Positions 44,014 through 52,940 of a stretch of DNA of 64,000 bases are shown here, piece by piece (position 1 is the first letter of the stretch; every line of letters begins with the position of its first letter). The notes beneath the pieces are model-generated. The model was not told where the DNA came from and ran no database searches. It saw nothing but the letters and a program-made list of their open reading frames with translations. Both the position numbers and the translations under genes were made by a program. Origin of the DNA: Marinifaba aquimaris (GTDB lineage Bacteria > Pseudomonadota > Gammaproteobacteria > Enterobacterales > Alteromonadaceae); contig NZ_JABULX010000017.1 in assembly GCF_013328345.1 (NCBI RefSeq), positions 1 through 64,000 on the forward strand, in the 5' to 3' direction.

Positions 44014-44949
44014 ATGAGAGCAGCTTACATAAAAGAATATGGTAACGAAGAAAAGTTAATTGTTGGTGATGTACCCGCCCCAAGTGTTGGTGATAACCAA
44101 GTACTGATAAAAGTAAAAGGCGCAGGTATAAACCCGATTGATTGGTTAATTAGGGATGGTTTTTTAGCAGAGCAAAACGTACACACATTACCGATTATTT
44201 TAGGCTGGGATGCGGCAGGTATAGTTTTACAACGAGGCCGAAACGTCACTGACTTGGACATAGGGCAAGCCGTTTATGTTTATGCACCGATTCACGAGCA
44301 AGGCACTTACTCAGAATACATATCGGTTGATAGCCAATATGTCGCCGCTATTCCCCAATCTTTAGATTTACTGACAGCCGCAGCTGTCCCTTTAGCGGCA
44401 TCAACGGCTTGGCAAGCTTTAACTCAAGGCTGCCAATTAAAGTCAGGTGATAAAGTACTGATCCACAACGCATCAGGAGGGGTTGGCAGTTTTGCTGTAC
44501 AAATTGCCAAAGCTCTAGGTGCTTATGTTATTGCCACCGCTTCTGCAAAAAATAGAGATTTTGTCATAGGCTTAGGCGCCGATGAATTTATTGACTATCG
44601 TACGCAAAACTTTGAACAGCTGACGCAAAATTTAGATGCCGTATTAGTTGCAGTCGGGGGAGATGACTTAGTTTCGCGCTCGCTCAATGTAATTAAAGCG
44701 GGTGGTTACTTAGTTAGCTTACTTGATGAAATAGACGAGCAATTAGCGAAAGCAAAAAATATTCATTATCAACGTTGGATGGTAATGCCAAACGCCGATG
44801 ATTTAAAAGACATTAGCGCACTTATCGATGCAGGCCAAATTAAGGTTCACATTGACCGCGTGTTTAAGTTAGATCAAATCAAAGAGGCACATATTTTAAG
44901 CCAATCTAAACGCGCTCGGGGCAAAATTATCATCAATATGAGCACTTAA
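44014..44949 (+). CDS. Zinc-independent quinone oxidoreductase-like MDR enzyme
   Basis: 311 residues. The third of three successive ATGs (44008, 44011, 44014) is best placed behind AGGA; the upstream TTG frame is rejected. GroES-like N-terminal half (VLIKVKGAGINPIDWLIRDG) and Rossmann half with HNASGGVGSFAVQIAKALGA. The Cys and His zinc ligands of alcohol dehydrogenases are absent, so it belongs to the quinone/enone reductase branch using NADPH. Probably controlled by the divergent LysR regulator, likely for electrophile or quinone detoxification. Confidence 0.88.
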   Translation: MRAAYIKEYGNEEKLIVGDVPAPSVGDNQVLIKVKGAGINPIDWLIRDGFLAEQNVHTLPIILGWDAAGIVLQRGRNVTDLDIGQAVYVYAPIHEQGTYSEYISVDSQYVAAIPQSLDLLTAAAVPLAASTAWQALTQGCQLKSGDKVLIHNASGGVGSFAVQIAKALGAYVIATASAKNRDFVIGLGADEFIDYRTQNFEQLTQNLDAVLVAVGGDDLVSRSLNVIKAGGYLVSLLDEIDEQLAKAKNIHYQRWMVMPNADDLKDISALIDAGQIKVHIDRVFKLDQIKEAHILSQSKRARGKIIINMST

Positions 44950-45003
44950 ACGACCAGGTGCGAGGCGCATAATAGCTAAGTGTTTTCAATGCAAGGAAAG
45001 CAA

Positions 45004-45038
45004 AAGGTCATACAGTGTGAGGTATGACCTTAGTTTTT
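45004..45038 (+). terminator. Terminator of the oxidoreductase gene
   Basis: AAGGTCATAC / GTATGACCTT stem (10 bp, 8-nt loop) followed by AGTTTTT, 55 bp after the stop. Confidence 0.85.
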
Positions 45039-45136
45039 GGATTTAACTGGTGCACCCTAAGGTGCATATAAGTTTGATTCAATCTACTAATAATGAGCGA
45101 TTGAAATAAATTGTTCGCTTATTACCTGGTACTCTT

Positions 45137-45811
45137 TTACAAAAATCGGCGGCGGACAAACATCCAACAAGCCAAAAGAAAGATTAATAAGCTCAACGTA
45201 GGAGGCTCTGATACGGTGGCCGCTGTCAGTGAAATGTTGTCGATACCCACCACTTCCGTGACTCCATTCCAACTTTCTACATTCAACCATATCCCAGTTA
45301 CATCTGAAAGGATTGTATTCCAAACAGTATTTGATACACCAAAATTTGCTGCGCTGAAATTAAATGATTGAGTTGTCCAATTAACGGATGGGTTAGATGG
45401 GATCACATCTATACCAGCGGTTTGGCCTCCACCAAATATTCGGAAAAATCCAAAATCAGATATAAAGCTTGAGCCACTGGTAGGAGCTGTCTGGATGTAA
45501 TCAAAAGAAAAAGTACCGTTATTGAATGCAGATAAGTCACCAGACCAACCAGTACCAAAAACAGCATGCATGAAGTTGGTGTCTACATCTGTATATTGCA
45601 GGTAACTATCACCGGTGCCTAATGGACCGCCGTTGGCCGCTAAAGTCAGTGGGCTGGTAGAAGTTGAAAGCGGGGTTGTGCCATCTGCATCAGAAGTTTG
45701 CACATAGCCCCACCCATTTACGCCGCTACTGAAGTCCTCTGTAATCAAAGATGCATATGTGTTTAAAGGCAATGAAAATAATAGAACAAAAGCTGAAAAT
45801 TTAGCGAACAT
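45137..45811 (-). CDS. Exported PEP-CTERM-type protein
   Basis: 224 residues. Signal peptide ending TYA; beta-rich Ser/Thr/Gly-rich body beginning with DFSSGVNGWGY, a pattern common in lectin-like secreted proteins. The C-terminus SEPPTLSLLIFLLACWMF then VRRRFL is a PEP-CTERM-like sorting signal: Pro motif, membrane helix, basic end. Such proteins are processed by exosortase and usually placed at the cell surface with exopolysaccharide. No exosortase gene is in the window. Single gene within the inverted-repeat segment. Confidence 0.8.
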   Translation of the reverse strand: MFAKFSAFVLLFSLPLNTYASLITEDFSSGVNGWGYVQTSDADGTTPLSTSTSPLTLAANGGPLGTGDSYLQYTDVDTNFMHAVFGTGWSGDLSAFNNGTFSFDYIQTAPTSGSSFISDFGFFRIFGGGQTAGIDVIPSNPSVNWTTQSFNFSAANFGVSNTVWNTILSDVTGIWLNVESWNGVTEVVGIDNISLTAATVSEPPTLSLLIFLLACWMFVRRRFL

Positions 45812-46166
45812 AATAACCTCATATAATTTAAAGTTTCTGAGTACTTGCTTTGTTAAATAGATGCATTTTTTATACCTGTAAATTTAATCATAATAAATTC
45901 ACATAATTGAGGGAGGAAGTTAGGCATTAAAGTGCTTTTGTGTAAATGAACTTGACGCTTTTTTCTATATTTCATAAAAGCTACCCCCAGTCAGTAGAAG
46001 GTGTTCAAAGTTAACAATGCTATTGATTTTGGAACTGGCTAGCTTCTTGCTAGTAACTGTGTTCCATATTCTCATTTTCAATACTTGGTCTAGAGCTGAG
46101 TTTTGATATCTTTATGTTGCACTGTTAGATTTCAGGGTAAGAGGTTTATGTCTTTAAATTTATTTT
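45812..46166. other. Intergenic region
   Basis: 355 bp before repeat arm 2 with the upstream region of the PEP-CTERM gene. No further gene or structure recognised. Confidence 0.5.
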
Positions 46167-46342
46167 TTTTTGAAGTTAATTCCCTTGCAAATTAATGGGT
46201 TATAAATTTGGTGGTTTAAATAGACAGGGCGTAAATTCGATCCTAGTATAAATTATCTGCTGAGTTTGTTCTTTAGTATCTGGGGTGTGGTTTAATTATA
46301 TCCATCAGCCTGATGCTTTAATAAACTCGATGTATAGGGAAA
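46167..46342. repeat. Inverted repeat arm 2
   Basis: Inverted copy of 42688-42865, including the dyad CATCAGCCTGATG (46303-46315). Here no regulator gene follows; the arm ends 8 bp before the end of the small gene at 46350. Confidence 0.9.
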
Positions 46343-46349
46343 CCGTGTT

Positions 46350-46529
46350 CTACTCGCCTAACTTTTGATATAGCTGATGAAGATTATTAAAAGCGGCATC
46401 GTATAAGTATTTAAAATTTTGATCGGCTTCAATTACTGGATGTTCGCCTAGTAAGCGTTCTAAATTGTCTAGCAATATTGAAGCCCTATCTAATGCTTCG
46501 TGATGAAGTAATTCCGATGTTGTTTTCAT
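46350..46529 (-). CDS. Small helical protein downstream of the acetyltransferase
   Basis: 59 residues from ATG 46529, which has a perfect AAGGAG at 8 nt; the longer frame overlaps the acetyltransferase gene. Mostly helix (TSELLHHEALDRASILLDNL), acidic, with no signal peptide. Unknown family. It lies 28 bp after the acetyltransferase stop, so they are probably co-expressed. A small accessory protein is possible. Confidence 0.6.
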   Translation of the reverse strand: MKTTSELLHHEALDRASILLDNLERLLGEHPVIEADQNFKYLYDAAFNNLHQLYQKLGE

Positions 46530-46557
46530 TTTAAACTCCTTTTTCGTATCGGGTACT

Positions 46558-47010
46558 TTAAGCGTGCTTAGCTGGATAGAGCTTGAGCTTTCTGCCGGTA
46601 AACTCGAAACCGCACTTTTGGTAAAATTCAAATGTTCGATTCCATTTTTCATCTGGTGGCGCCGTCACATCGATACGTGACCAGCCATGGACTTGAGCAA
46701 GTTTTATGATTTCTTGCATCACAGCCTGCCCGACTCCTTTAGCGCGACATTCAGGGTTCACCCAAAGCTCGTTAATGATGCCATATCGGCCTTGAGCAAA
46801 AATGGAAAAAGACTGACCTAAAGTAAAAAAAGCCACTACTTGGTTGTGTTGTTTTACTTCGTAAGCAAAGTGGGTATTAGCAGATAACTGCTCGAAAATT
46901 TTCTCAAAACACGCTTCGCTGGGTACGGATTTATCGCCAAATAACTCACTATAAAGCTGAGTTATGTAGTGTTTTATTAAACGTGTTTCGGTAATTTCAT
47001 GTAAGTCCAT
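46558..47010 (-). CDS. GNAT-family acetyltransferase
   Basis: 150 residues. GNAT fold with the acetyl-CoA loop in ELWVNPECRAKGVGQAVMQE and the following helix, then WSRIDVTAPPDEKWNRTFEF and YQKCGFEFTGRKL. Acetylates an amine or an amino-terminus, substrate unknown. It is followed by the small helical gene. Confidence 0.88.
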   Translation of the reverse strand: MDLHEITETRLIKHYITQLYSELFGDKSVPSEACFEKIFEQLSANTHFAYEVKQHNQVVAFFTLGQSFSIFAQGRYGIINELWVNPECRAKGVGQAVMQEIIKLAQVHGWSRIDVTAPPDEKWNRTFEFYQKCGFEFTGRKLKLYPAKHA

Positions 47011-47046
47011 TTAATCTACGTTTCACTCCCTATTAACTTCAATAGT

Positions 47047-47403
47047 CTAATTAAAAAGACAGATTTTGTTACTATCGCGATCTCTAAAATAAGCCGAGTA
47101 GCGCCCCGAACGAACATTGGGTTTACCTTCGCACGTTCCGCCAAGCGCTAAAGCTTTCGCGTAGATACGCTCAACTTCATCCTTAGTTTTTACATTAAAA
47201 CCTAACATGGTGCCATTACCATTTGACGCATCGTTACCATCAAATGGCTCTGCTACAGCAAACATAGCATCGCCGTTTGCCCACATCGTCATACGTCCCT
47301 CGTCATGTATTTTTGCCCAAGTTAAACCTTCAAATAAAGCATCATAAAATGCGACCGCTTGGCTTTTATCATTTGTGCCTAAGACGAAATATTTCATTTC
47401 CAT
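47047..47403 (-). CDS. VOC (glyoxalase-like) family protein
   Basis: 118 residues. Two beta-alpha-beta units of the vicinal-oxygen-chelate fold (KYFVLGTNDKSQAVAFYDAL and SGRYSAYFRDRDSNKICLFN). Members include glyoxalases, dioxygenases and antibiotic-binding proteins; the short length suggests a dimer. An in-frame ATG six bases downstream is another possible start. Confidence 0.8.
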   Translation of the reverse strand: MEMKYFVLGTNDKSQAVAFYDALFEGLTWAKIHDEGRMTMWANGDAMFAVAEPFDGNDASNGNGTMLGFNVKTKDEVERIYAKALALGGTCEGKPNVRSGRYSAYFRDRDSNKICLFN

Positions 47404-47522
47404 TTGTTTAATTGACCTTGTTTAGGTATTTCGCATTTCGTACTGCGAATGAAAATTTACTTATTTATCAGCAATATAAAAGCAAGTGCGAGAACTTGTT
47501 TTTATAGCATCAGCGCTTAGTT

Positions 47523-48035
47523 TTATTTTTTACCGATAAACACAATAGAGAACCCTTTGCCATCGGCGCCAAAGACATCAACTGTCATTTTATTATCACC
47601 CGTTAATTGATAACTGAGCTTTTTAGGAAAGTCGTGTTGTGGGTTCTCAAACACAGCCAACTCATGACTGCATTGCGTTAATTTAAACGCAACGGGCAAA
47701 TCATTACTGGCTACTTTGGCAATATAAAAGACCTGGTTAGACATTTCGACTAAACGAAGCGTTTCAGCGCTTACTCGTTGATTTTTTGCGATGGAATACG
47801 TGAAACCTGCCCCTTCAAACGTATGACTACTTACACGTTGCCACGATTCTGTGATGGTTAACCGACTATTTTCAGAATGCCAATCTCCTATTAGCCAAGT
47901 TAAAGTCGCTAACGAATCACATTTTTTGGCTTTTACTTGGGCTTGGACTTGGGCTTGTGCTTGTGCTTGTGCTTGTGCTTGTGCTTGTAAAGAAAAAACT
48001 ATACAAAGGCATAGTGAACAGGCAATTTTGAACAT
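47523..48035 (-). CDS. Exported DUF6265-like protein with an expandable Ala-Gln tract
   Basis: 170 residues. Signal peptide followed by a simple (Ala-Gln)n stretch, then a body starting ATLTWLIGDWHSE, with HTFEGAGF and a C-terminal GKGFSIVFIGKK: this matches DUF6265, a lipocalin-like beta barrel of unknown role. The Ala-Gln stretch is coded by a hexanucleotide tandem repeat (47935-47988), so the distance between signal cleavage site and domain can vary in steps of two residues without loss of frame. GGAG before the ATG. Confidence 0.75.
   Translation of the reverse strand: MFKIACSLCLCIVFSLQAQAQAQAQAQAQVQAQVKAKKCDSLATLTWLIGDWHSENSRLTITESWQRVSSHTFEGAGFTYSIAKNQRVSAETLRLVEMSNQVFYIAKVASNDLPVAFKLTQCSHELAVFENPQHDFPKKLSYQLTGDNKMTVDVFGADGKGFSIVFIGKK
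47935..47988. repeat. Hexanucleotide microsatellite in coding sequence
   Basis: Nine 6-bp units, of which the last six are perfect GCTTGT (CAAGCA... coding strand reads Gln-Ala repeats). Length change keeps the reading frame. Confidence 0.95.
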
Positions 48036-48153
48036 GATGAGTCACTCCATTTGACTATTGTTATCACTCAAAATCAGTATAGACGTGTGTTATTAAATTC
48101 ACGGTATTTGATAAGCTAGGCATGCTTGCTATTGTATAGTCTGGATATAAGCT

Positions 48154-48193
48154 ATATAAAGGCTCAGCAAATAATGCTGAAACGCCTTTATAT
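48154..48193. repeat. Long stem-loop between two minus-strand genes
   Basis: Outer arms ATATAAAGGC / GCCTTTATAT (10 bp) and inner arms TCAGCA / TGCTGA (6 bp) with a 3-nt bulge. No T-tract follows, so it is a weak terminator or a REP-like element. A second dyad (AAAACCT / AGGTTTT) lies at 48201-48220. Confidence 0.5.
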
Positions 48194-48252
48194 CTCCACT
48201 AAAACCTCATTTTAGGTTTTGAAAAATAACTTAGCCTGTGTGTCACACGTTT

Positions 48253-48912
48253 TTATGAATCCATTGGAATTGAGCCAATGATCTCGCCCTCTTCAAGCAC
48301 AAAGATAATATTGGCTATTGGCGCATTACCATAACTATCATCATTCCACGCGTGGTTGTGCAAATACAAAAACTTGTTTATCAGCTCATCCGAAGCTTCT
48401 TTTGAAATAGCCATTAACCCGGTTCTGCGCGGAATAGAAACGAGTATTTGTTTAGCATTTAGCATCTTATGGGCTTTTAACATTTGTGTTTTAGATAAGA
48501 TGGCCTCACTACTAAAAGAAAGCCCACTTGCCGTTAACAGTTTATTATCTAGTGCCTTAGAAGGTGTGAACGTCACAGCTAAATTTTCAATATTTGAAAA
48601 TGCCTGCTGCACCGTTTGATTTATATCGAGACGTTTGCTGTCTTGATGAGTCAAAAAGATAAAGTTATCTGGCGTGTCGTAACCAAAACCAATAACGACT
48701 TTTGGTACATCTTCCGAGCCGACTAATGTTGAATAAACGGCACCGTGTTTAATACCCGCCCAATCACCTGGCTTGATAATGGGAAAGAATGTTCTTTTCT
48801 TTATGTCTGTGCTGATTTCTTTTTCTAAGTTTTTAGGTAACGGTTTGATGTCGGAACTCGCCATCACCGCACTAGATAAAGCTGCCAGTAAAATTAATGT
48901 TATTGTTTTCAT
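48253..48912 (-). CDS. Exported unknown protein
   Basis: 219 residues with a signal peptide (ending VMA). A central repeat-free alpha/beta body with FPIIKPGDWAGIKHG near the start, VVIGFGYDTPDNFIFLTHQD, and a C-terminal NHAWNDDSYGNAPIANIIFV stretch. A loose likeness to DUF1444-type proteins is possible but I would not rely on it. AGGGA site before ATG; single gene. Confidence 0.6.
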   Translation of the reverse strand: MKTITLILLAALSSAVMASSDIKPLPKNLEKEISTDIKKRTFFPIIKPGDWAGIKHGAVYSTLVGSEDVPKVVIGFGYDTPDNFIFLTHQDSKRLDINQTVQQAFSNIENLAVTFTPSKALDNKLLTASGLSFSSEAILSKTQMLKAHKMLNAKQILVSIPRRTGLMAISKEASDELINKFLYLHNHAWNDDSYGNAPIANIIFVLEEGEIIGSIPMDS

Positions 48913-49006
48913 GATCAGATCCCTCTGTGATGTTTATATTATTCGTAGTCGAAAAACTGGTACACAGCTTAGCTGTAACCACAATGCCAAACCATACTAT
49001 CCTTGC

Positions 49007-49396
49007 CTATAAAGTTTGTTTAGCCTTGCATATCTTCCATGCCAATAGGGCTAACAATACCCCAATAAAAATGGCAAAACAGTCAAACAAATAACCTTGT
49101 CCGTCTGAGAAATCGCCAAACGGGATACCAAGTGAAAACGGTGCTTTAAATGCGAGTTCGCTTTCACCGCCAATACGCCTTATGCTTTGTGACATAAAGA
49201 ATATCAGGCAGGCAACCACACCGGTTACGTGTTTTTTGCCAATACTATATGCCCCGTATAAAGGAATAACAATATAAAGCAGTACATAAACAATAAGGCT
49301 TAAAGGTGTTTTATTTTCAGCGCCGTAAAACATCACAAGCCCGATGCCAAGCAGCGCATAGATAACTAAAATAAAACGAGCAAACGTGAACATCAT
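49007..49396 (-). CDS. Small membrane protein, co-transcribed with the metalloprotease
   Basis: 129 residues with four hydrophobic helices (about 2-25, 30-50, 58-75 and 100-122). No charged catalytic motif. Starts 2 bp after the stop of the exported metalloprotease gene, so probably translationally coupled to it. Could be a membrane anchor or unrelated; no family recognised. Confidence 0.6.
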   Translation of the reverse strand: MMFTFARFILVIYALLGIGLVMFYGAENKTPLSLIVYVLLYIVIPLYGAYSIGKKHVTGVVACLIFFMSQSIRRIGGESELAFKAPFSLGIPFGDFSDGQGYLFDCFAIFIGVLLALLAWKICKAKQTL

Positions 49397-49398
49397 AC

Positions 49399-50310
49399 TT
49401 AAGTTGGGTTGTAACCACTGGCAAGGAGAATAGCTTGAGGGTCTTTTAGCTGCAGCAAGTCTTGTAATGCCTTTGCTTTATCCCGCGCTTTATCATAATA
49501 CGCTTGTGCAATTTGTTTACCTAACCAGTAACCTAAATCTTTCGGCCTTTCATTACCCGTGCGGCCATACATCCAAGGTTTAAAGTTTGTGCCATTCATC
49601 ACAGTTTTAAACTCGGCCCAAATTTTCGCCTCATTTTTTAGACCAAATTCATGCCGTTCAACTTCGGACAGCGTCACCTTCCCTAACACTTGGTTAGCGA
49701 TAAAATCAGCAAAGCCTTCCGCTAATGCCTGACGCAATAAGGTGTACTTTATCTGTTTATTTTCAGGCAAACGTGCTTGATACACATGTATAATTTCATG
49801 AGCGACAAACCCCAGTAATACCTCTTTTGCCGCTTGTTCGTTATCGGCAAAGCGGCATAAAACCTCTAACCCCAAAGACAGCCCTTCTTTACTGGCTGTA
49901 CCACCTGAATTATTTGCGCCAAATAAAATGTAAGTCGGCGCCGATTGGGTTTGAGCTAATAAAGTGCTGACATCTTTTAAAACGCGTTTGGCGTCACTGG
50001 CAATATTTCTAGCTGCTGGTAAACATATTTCAATGGCTTTTTGATAGGCGCGCGTATTTTCAGATATAGCTCTAATGAGGTTATTTTCATTTTTGATGCG
50101 ACGCGGGGTAAAAATCTCAACCCCTTTAGTACCTGGCTTTAAATATTCATTTTTCAGTTGTTTTGCATCAAGCGGTTTAGATTGCGTAAATAGATCAGCA
50201 AAACGCTCGGCATCATCCAAAATAAATTCATCGGCTAAAGCGGGTTGGAATATCCCCATTAAAAGAAAAGTTAATGTGGTAAAAAGTAAAGTGAACGGCT
50301 TATTTTTCAT
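49399..50310 (-). CDS. Exported zincin-type metalloprotease candidate
   Basis: 303 residues from ATG 50310, which directly begins the signal peptide (ending ALA); the longer frame to 50406 is rejected. HEIIH motif (His171, Glu172, His175) within GFVAHEIIHVYQ, followed by ALAEGFADFIANQV where Glu would be the third ligand: the DUF2268-like pattern of a gluzincin. Likely periplasmic Zn-dependent peptidase of unknown substrate. Confidence 0.75.
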   Translation of the reverse strand: MKNKPFTLLFTTLTFLLMGIFQPALADEFILDDAERFADLFTQSKPLDAKQLKNEYLKPGTKGVEIFTPRRIKNENNLIRAISENTRAYQKAIEICLPAARNIASDAKRVLKDVSTLLAQTQSAPTYILFGANNSGGTASKEGLSLGLEVLCRFADNEQAAKEVLLGFVAHEIIHVYQARLPENKQIKYTLLRQALAEGFADFIANQVLGKVTLSEVERHEFGLKNEAKIWAEFKTVMNGTNFKPWMYGRTGNERPKDLGYWLGKQIAQAYYDKARDKAKALQDLLQLKDPQAILLASGYNPT

Positions 50311-50494
50311 GGTTTTTATTGGCCTAGTAGATACAACACAGTTGGGTAGGAGGCAAATTGTAACGCCCGCCCTAACAAGAGGTAAAGCTTGGTCAATTAA
50401 AGACAAGGATAATCAGGGTTTATAAGTGATGGTTGTTCTATCGAGATGGCTAATGATGAATATTCACCGCCATCTCAGCTCTATTCCGATAAAA

Positions 50495-52087
50495 TCATAT
50501 AGGCCATGTTAATGCGAACTTGGCTCCACCGAGTTCAGAGTCTTCAACAGTGATACTGCCGTTATGCCAATTCGCAATTTGATTGACAATGGCAAGCCCC
50601 AATCCATGACCACTATTCGCTTCTCGCTCTTTGCTATCTAACTGCGTAAAAGGTTTAAGTATTCGATGTTTATCTTCATCACTAACCCCTTTGCCATCAT
50701 CTTCTACAATCAGTGAGCAAACCTCTACCCCTTCATTAACACTCAACAGTAAGCTGACTTTTAAGTTGTGGTTCGCATAGCGGAGCGCATTTGATAACAA
50801 GTTGGTTAACGCTCTATTTAGCGCTTTTTCATCGACAAATAACTGACGATGCTCTAGATCTTTGGCTATAACTAGCTCAATATTTAAGTCGTCATGCTGG
50901 TCTCTAAAGTAAGCCACTTCCTTTAATATTGTTTGTGCAAGGTAGCACTGGGTAAATAAGGTTACATCAGTAGCACGACTATAACGTGAGAGGATCAAGG
51001 TTTGATTAATGAGGTGGTCTAAATCTTCAATACTGTTATCTATCGCACTCTGATATTTATATTTGTCTTGCTGCGAAACACCTTCTTCGCGCAACATCTC
51101 AAAGGCAAACCTTAGTCGATATAAAGGCGTACGTAAGTCATGGGCAATTGCATTGGTCAGCTCTCTGTGTTCAACAATGAGCTTTTCTATGCGTTCAGCC
51201 ATTTGGTTAAAGGAATCACTTAGCCTTGCCAGTACAGAGGTTTTGGCCATAACTGAACGTTTATCTAAATAGCCTTCACCAAATAGTGCGGCTGTTTTTG
51301 TCAGTTTATTAATATCGCGCCAAAGCGGGTAAACCCATAAAAACATAGCAATTGAAATAGCCGTAACAAAAGCGAGAATGATCACGGTAAAGATCTTAGC
51401 GGTAAGCATGTTTTCATTGATAGAACTGATCCGCACGACCGAGTGCCCATTGGACAACATTTGATAGAAAATCAAATTGTAATCTTGGTCATATTGCCAA
51501 GTCAGTTCTTGTTGGTGCAGTTGGCTTAACTTGTCACTTTCAAGGCTAATATCGTCAACGGATAAGATATCGATATCATAATCGAAGCGCGACGCTAGAT
51601 CGTTAGTAACACGCAGCCATTGCTCGGTTGGTTGATTCTCTAACTCCTTTTTTAACAACGCAATGCCACCGCTTGCGCTTCGACTTATACGCTCGTTCTC
51701 ATTGGGGTTTAGTGATAATGAAATAGCCCATTGGCTGTTGGGTATCCGCCTTAAAAGTTGCCCGGGATCAGTATTTTGATAAACAAACTCATCTGATAAC
51801 AAGGCTCGGCTTAAATCATCTTCAGTGTCACCTTGTTTAATGGGTAACAACAGCAGTTCGTAACCAAAATCTTTCGATAATATATCGATTTCTTTTTGCC
51901 ACTGTGACTCGGGAATAGAGCGCAAAGATTTATTTAGTAAATAAAAAGTGCTTTGATAGGTTTTAATTGCCCATGATTTTTTTGCATACTCATTAAGCCT
52001 ATCTAATGGGCTATACGGATTGGGAAAAATCATAATGAACAAGGGTACAAATACCACAATCCAAAGCTTAAAGAAGGCTTTAAACAT
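50495..52087 (-). CDS. Sensor histidine kinase (second two-component system)
   Basis: 530 residues from ATG 52087. Two membrane helices (about 5-22 and 232-252) with a long 200-residue periplasmic sensor; HAMP; phospho-acceptor His316 in AIAHDLRTPLYR; N-box LTNLLSNALRYA; EDDGKG and GHGLGLAIVNQI. Related to RstB-type kinases but with a larger sensor. Follows its regulator by about 30 bp. Confidence 0.9.
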   Translation of the reverse strand: MFKAFFKLWIVVFVPLFIMIFPNPYSPLDRLNEYAKKSWAIKTYQSTFYLLNKSLRSIPESQWQKEIDILSKDFGYELLLLPIKQGDTEDDLSRALLSDEFVYQNTDPGQLLRRIPNSQWAISLSLNPNENERISRSASGGIALLKKELENQPTEQWLRVTNDLASRFDYDIDILSVDDISLESDKLSQLHQQELTWQYDQDYNLIFYQMLSNGHSVVRISSINENMLTAKIFTVIILAFVTAISIAMFLWVYPLWRDINKLTKTAALFGEGYLDKRSVMAKTSVLARLSDSFNQMAERIEKLIVEHRELTNAIAHDLRTPLYRLRFAFEMLREEGVSQQDKYKYQSAIDNSIEDLDHLINQTLILSRYSRATDVTLFTQCYLAQTILKEVAYFRDQHDDLNIELVIAKDLEHRQLFVDEKALNRALTNLLSNALRYANHNLKVSLLLSVNEGVEVCSLIVEDDGKGVSDEDKHRILKPFTQLDSKEREANSGHGLGLAIVNQIANWHNGSITVEDSELGGAKFALTWPI

Positions 52088-52119
52088 CAATGAAGACCTT
52101 AGCGTTTATTAAATTAGTT

Positions 52120-52863
52120 TTAGGGTTGGCAAAGTTGGTAGCCTTTTCCTCGTACCGTTTTTAACAGTACAGGGCTATTGGCATCGTCCATCAGCTTTTT
52201 ACGAACACGTGAAACACGCCTGTCTATAGAGCGATCTAAACCGTCATACTCATAACCTTTAATTTCCTGTACGATTTCATCGCGTGAGACAACCTGGCCT
52301 GCTTTTGTTGCCAATAAATATAACAGCTCAAATTCAGCAGTTGATAACTCTACCGGTTTACCTGACAAGGTAACGCTTCGGTTGGCATAGTTAATCGCTA
52401 AGTGGCCGATATTAATAGCATTTGTTGACAGTTCTGATGGATTTGTATTCTCAGATTGGGCGGTTGTTCCCACTTGAATTCGCCTTAATAAAGCGCGAAT
52501 ACGCGATAATAATAACCTTGGCTGAACTTGTTTAACGATATAATCATCGGCCCCTATTTCAAGCCCCATCATTTGATCAATATCGTCATCTAATGCCGTT
52601 TGCATTAAAATAATGCCTTGGTATTGACTGCGAACCTGACGACAAACATCCATGCCAGTTTGCCCGGGCAGCATAATATCAAGAATAACTAAATCAGGCT
52701 GTTCATCGATAATACGTTTAGCCGCCTCAATACCATCGGTGACAATAGAAACATTAAATTCGTATTTTGATAAAAACGCTTGAATCAAAATAGCAAGGTC
52801 CCTATCGTCTTCTACAAGTAACACATTATTTTTTAATACACTTGGCTCTGATAGCTCACTCAA
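52120..52863 (-). CDS. OmpR-family response regulator (second two-component system)
   Basis: 247 residues from TTG 52863, which has GGAG at 8 nt; a GTG at 52869 is too close to the same site. Receiver with LVEDD, phospho-acceptor Asp62 (LVILDIMLPG) and a Lys-containing VKQVQP; winged helix ending DRSIDRRVSRVRKKL and LKTVRGKGYQL. First gene of the TCS operon. A lipoprotein gene lies upstream on the same strand. Confidence 0.9.
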   Translation of the reverse strand: MSELSEPSVLKNNVLLVEDDRDLAILIQAFLSKYEFNVSIVTDGIEAAKRIIDEQPDLVILDIMLPGQTGMDVCRQVRSQYQGIILMQTALDDDIDQMMGLEIGADDYIVKQVQPRLLLSRIRALLRRIQVGTTAQSENTNPSELSTNAINIGHLAINYANRSVTLSGKPVELSTAEFELLYLLATKAGQVVSRDEIVQEIKGYEYDGLDRSIDRRVSRVRKKLMDDANSPVLLKTVRGKGYQLCQP

Positions 52864-52940
52864 AAGCACAACTCCTTAAACACATTTCTTTAAAGCCAAA
52901 TAAGGATAATACCTTTTACTTTTCGGTTTCACCTTTTTAA

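Noticed and set aside
45111-45371. Plus-strand open frame opposite the PEP-CTERM gene
   Set aside because: It lies entirely opposite a gene with clear signal peptide and sorting motif; composition not protein-like.
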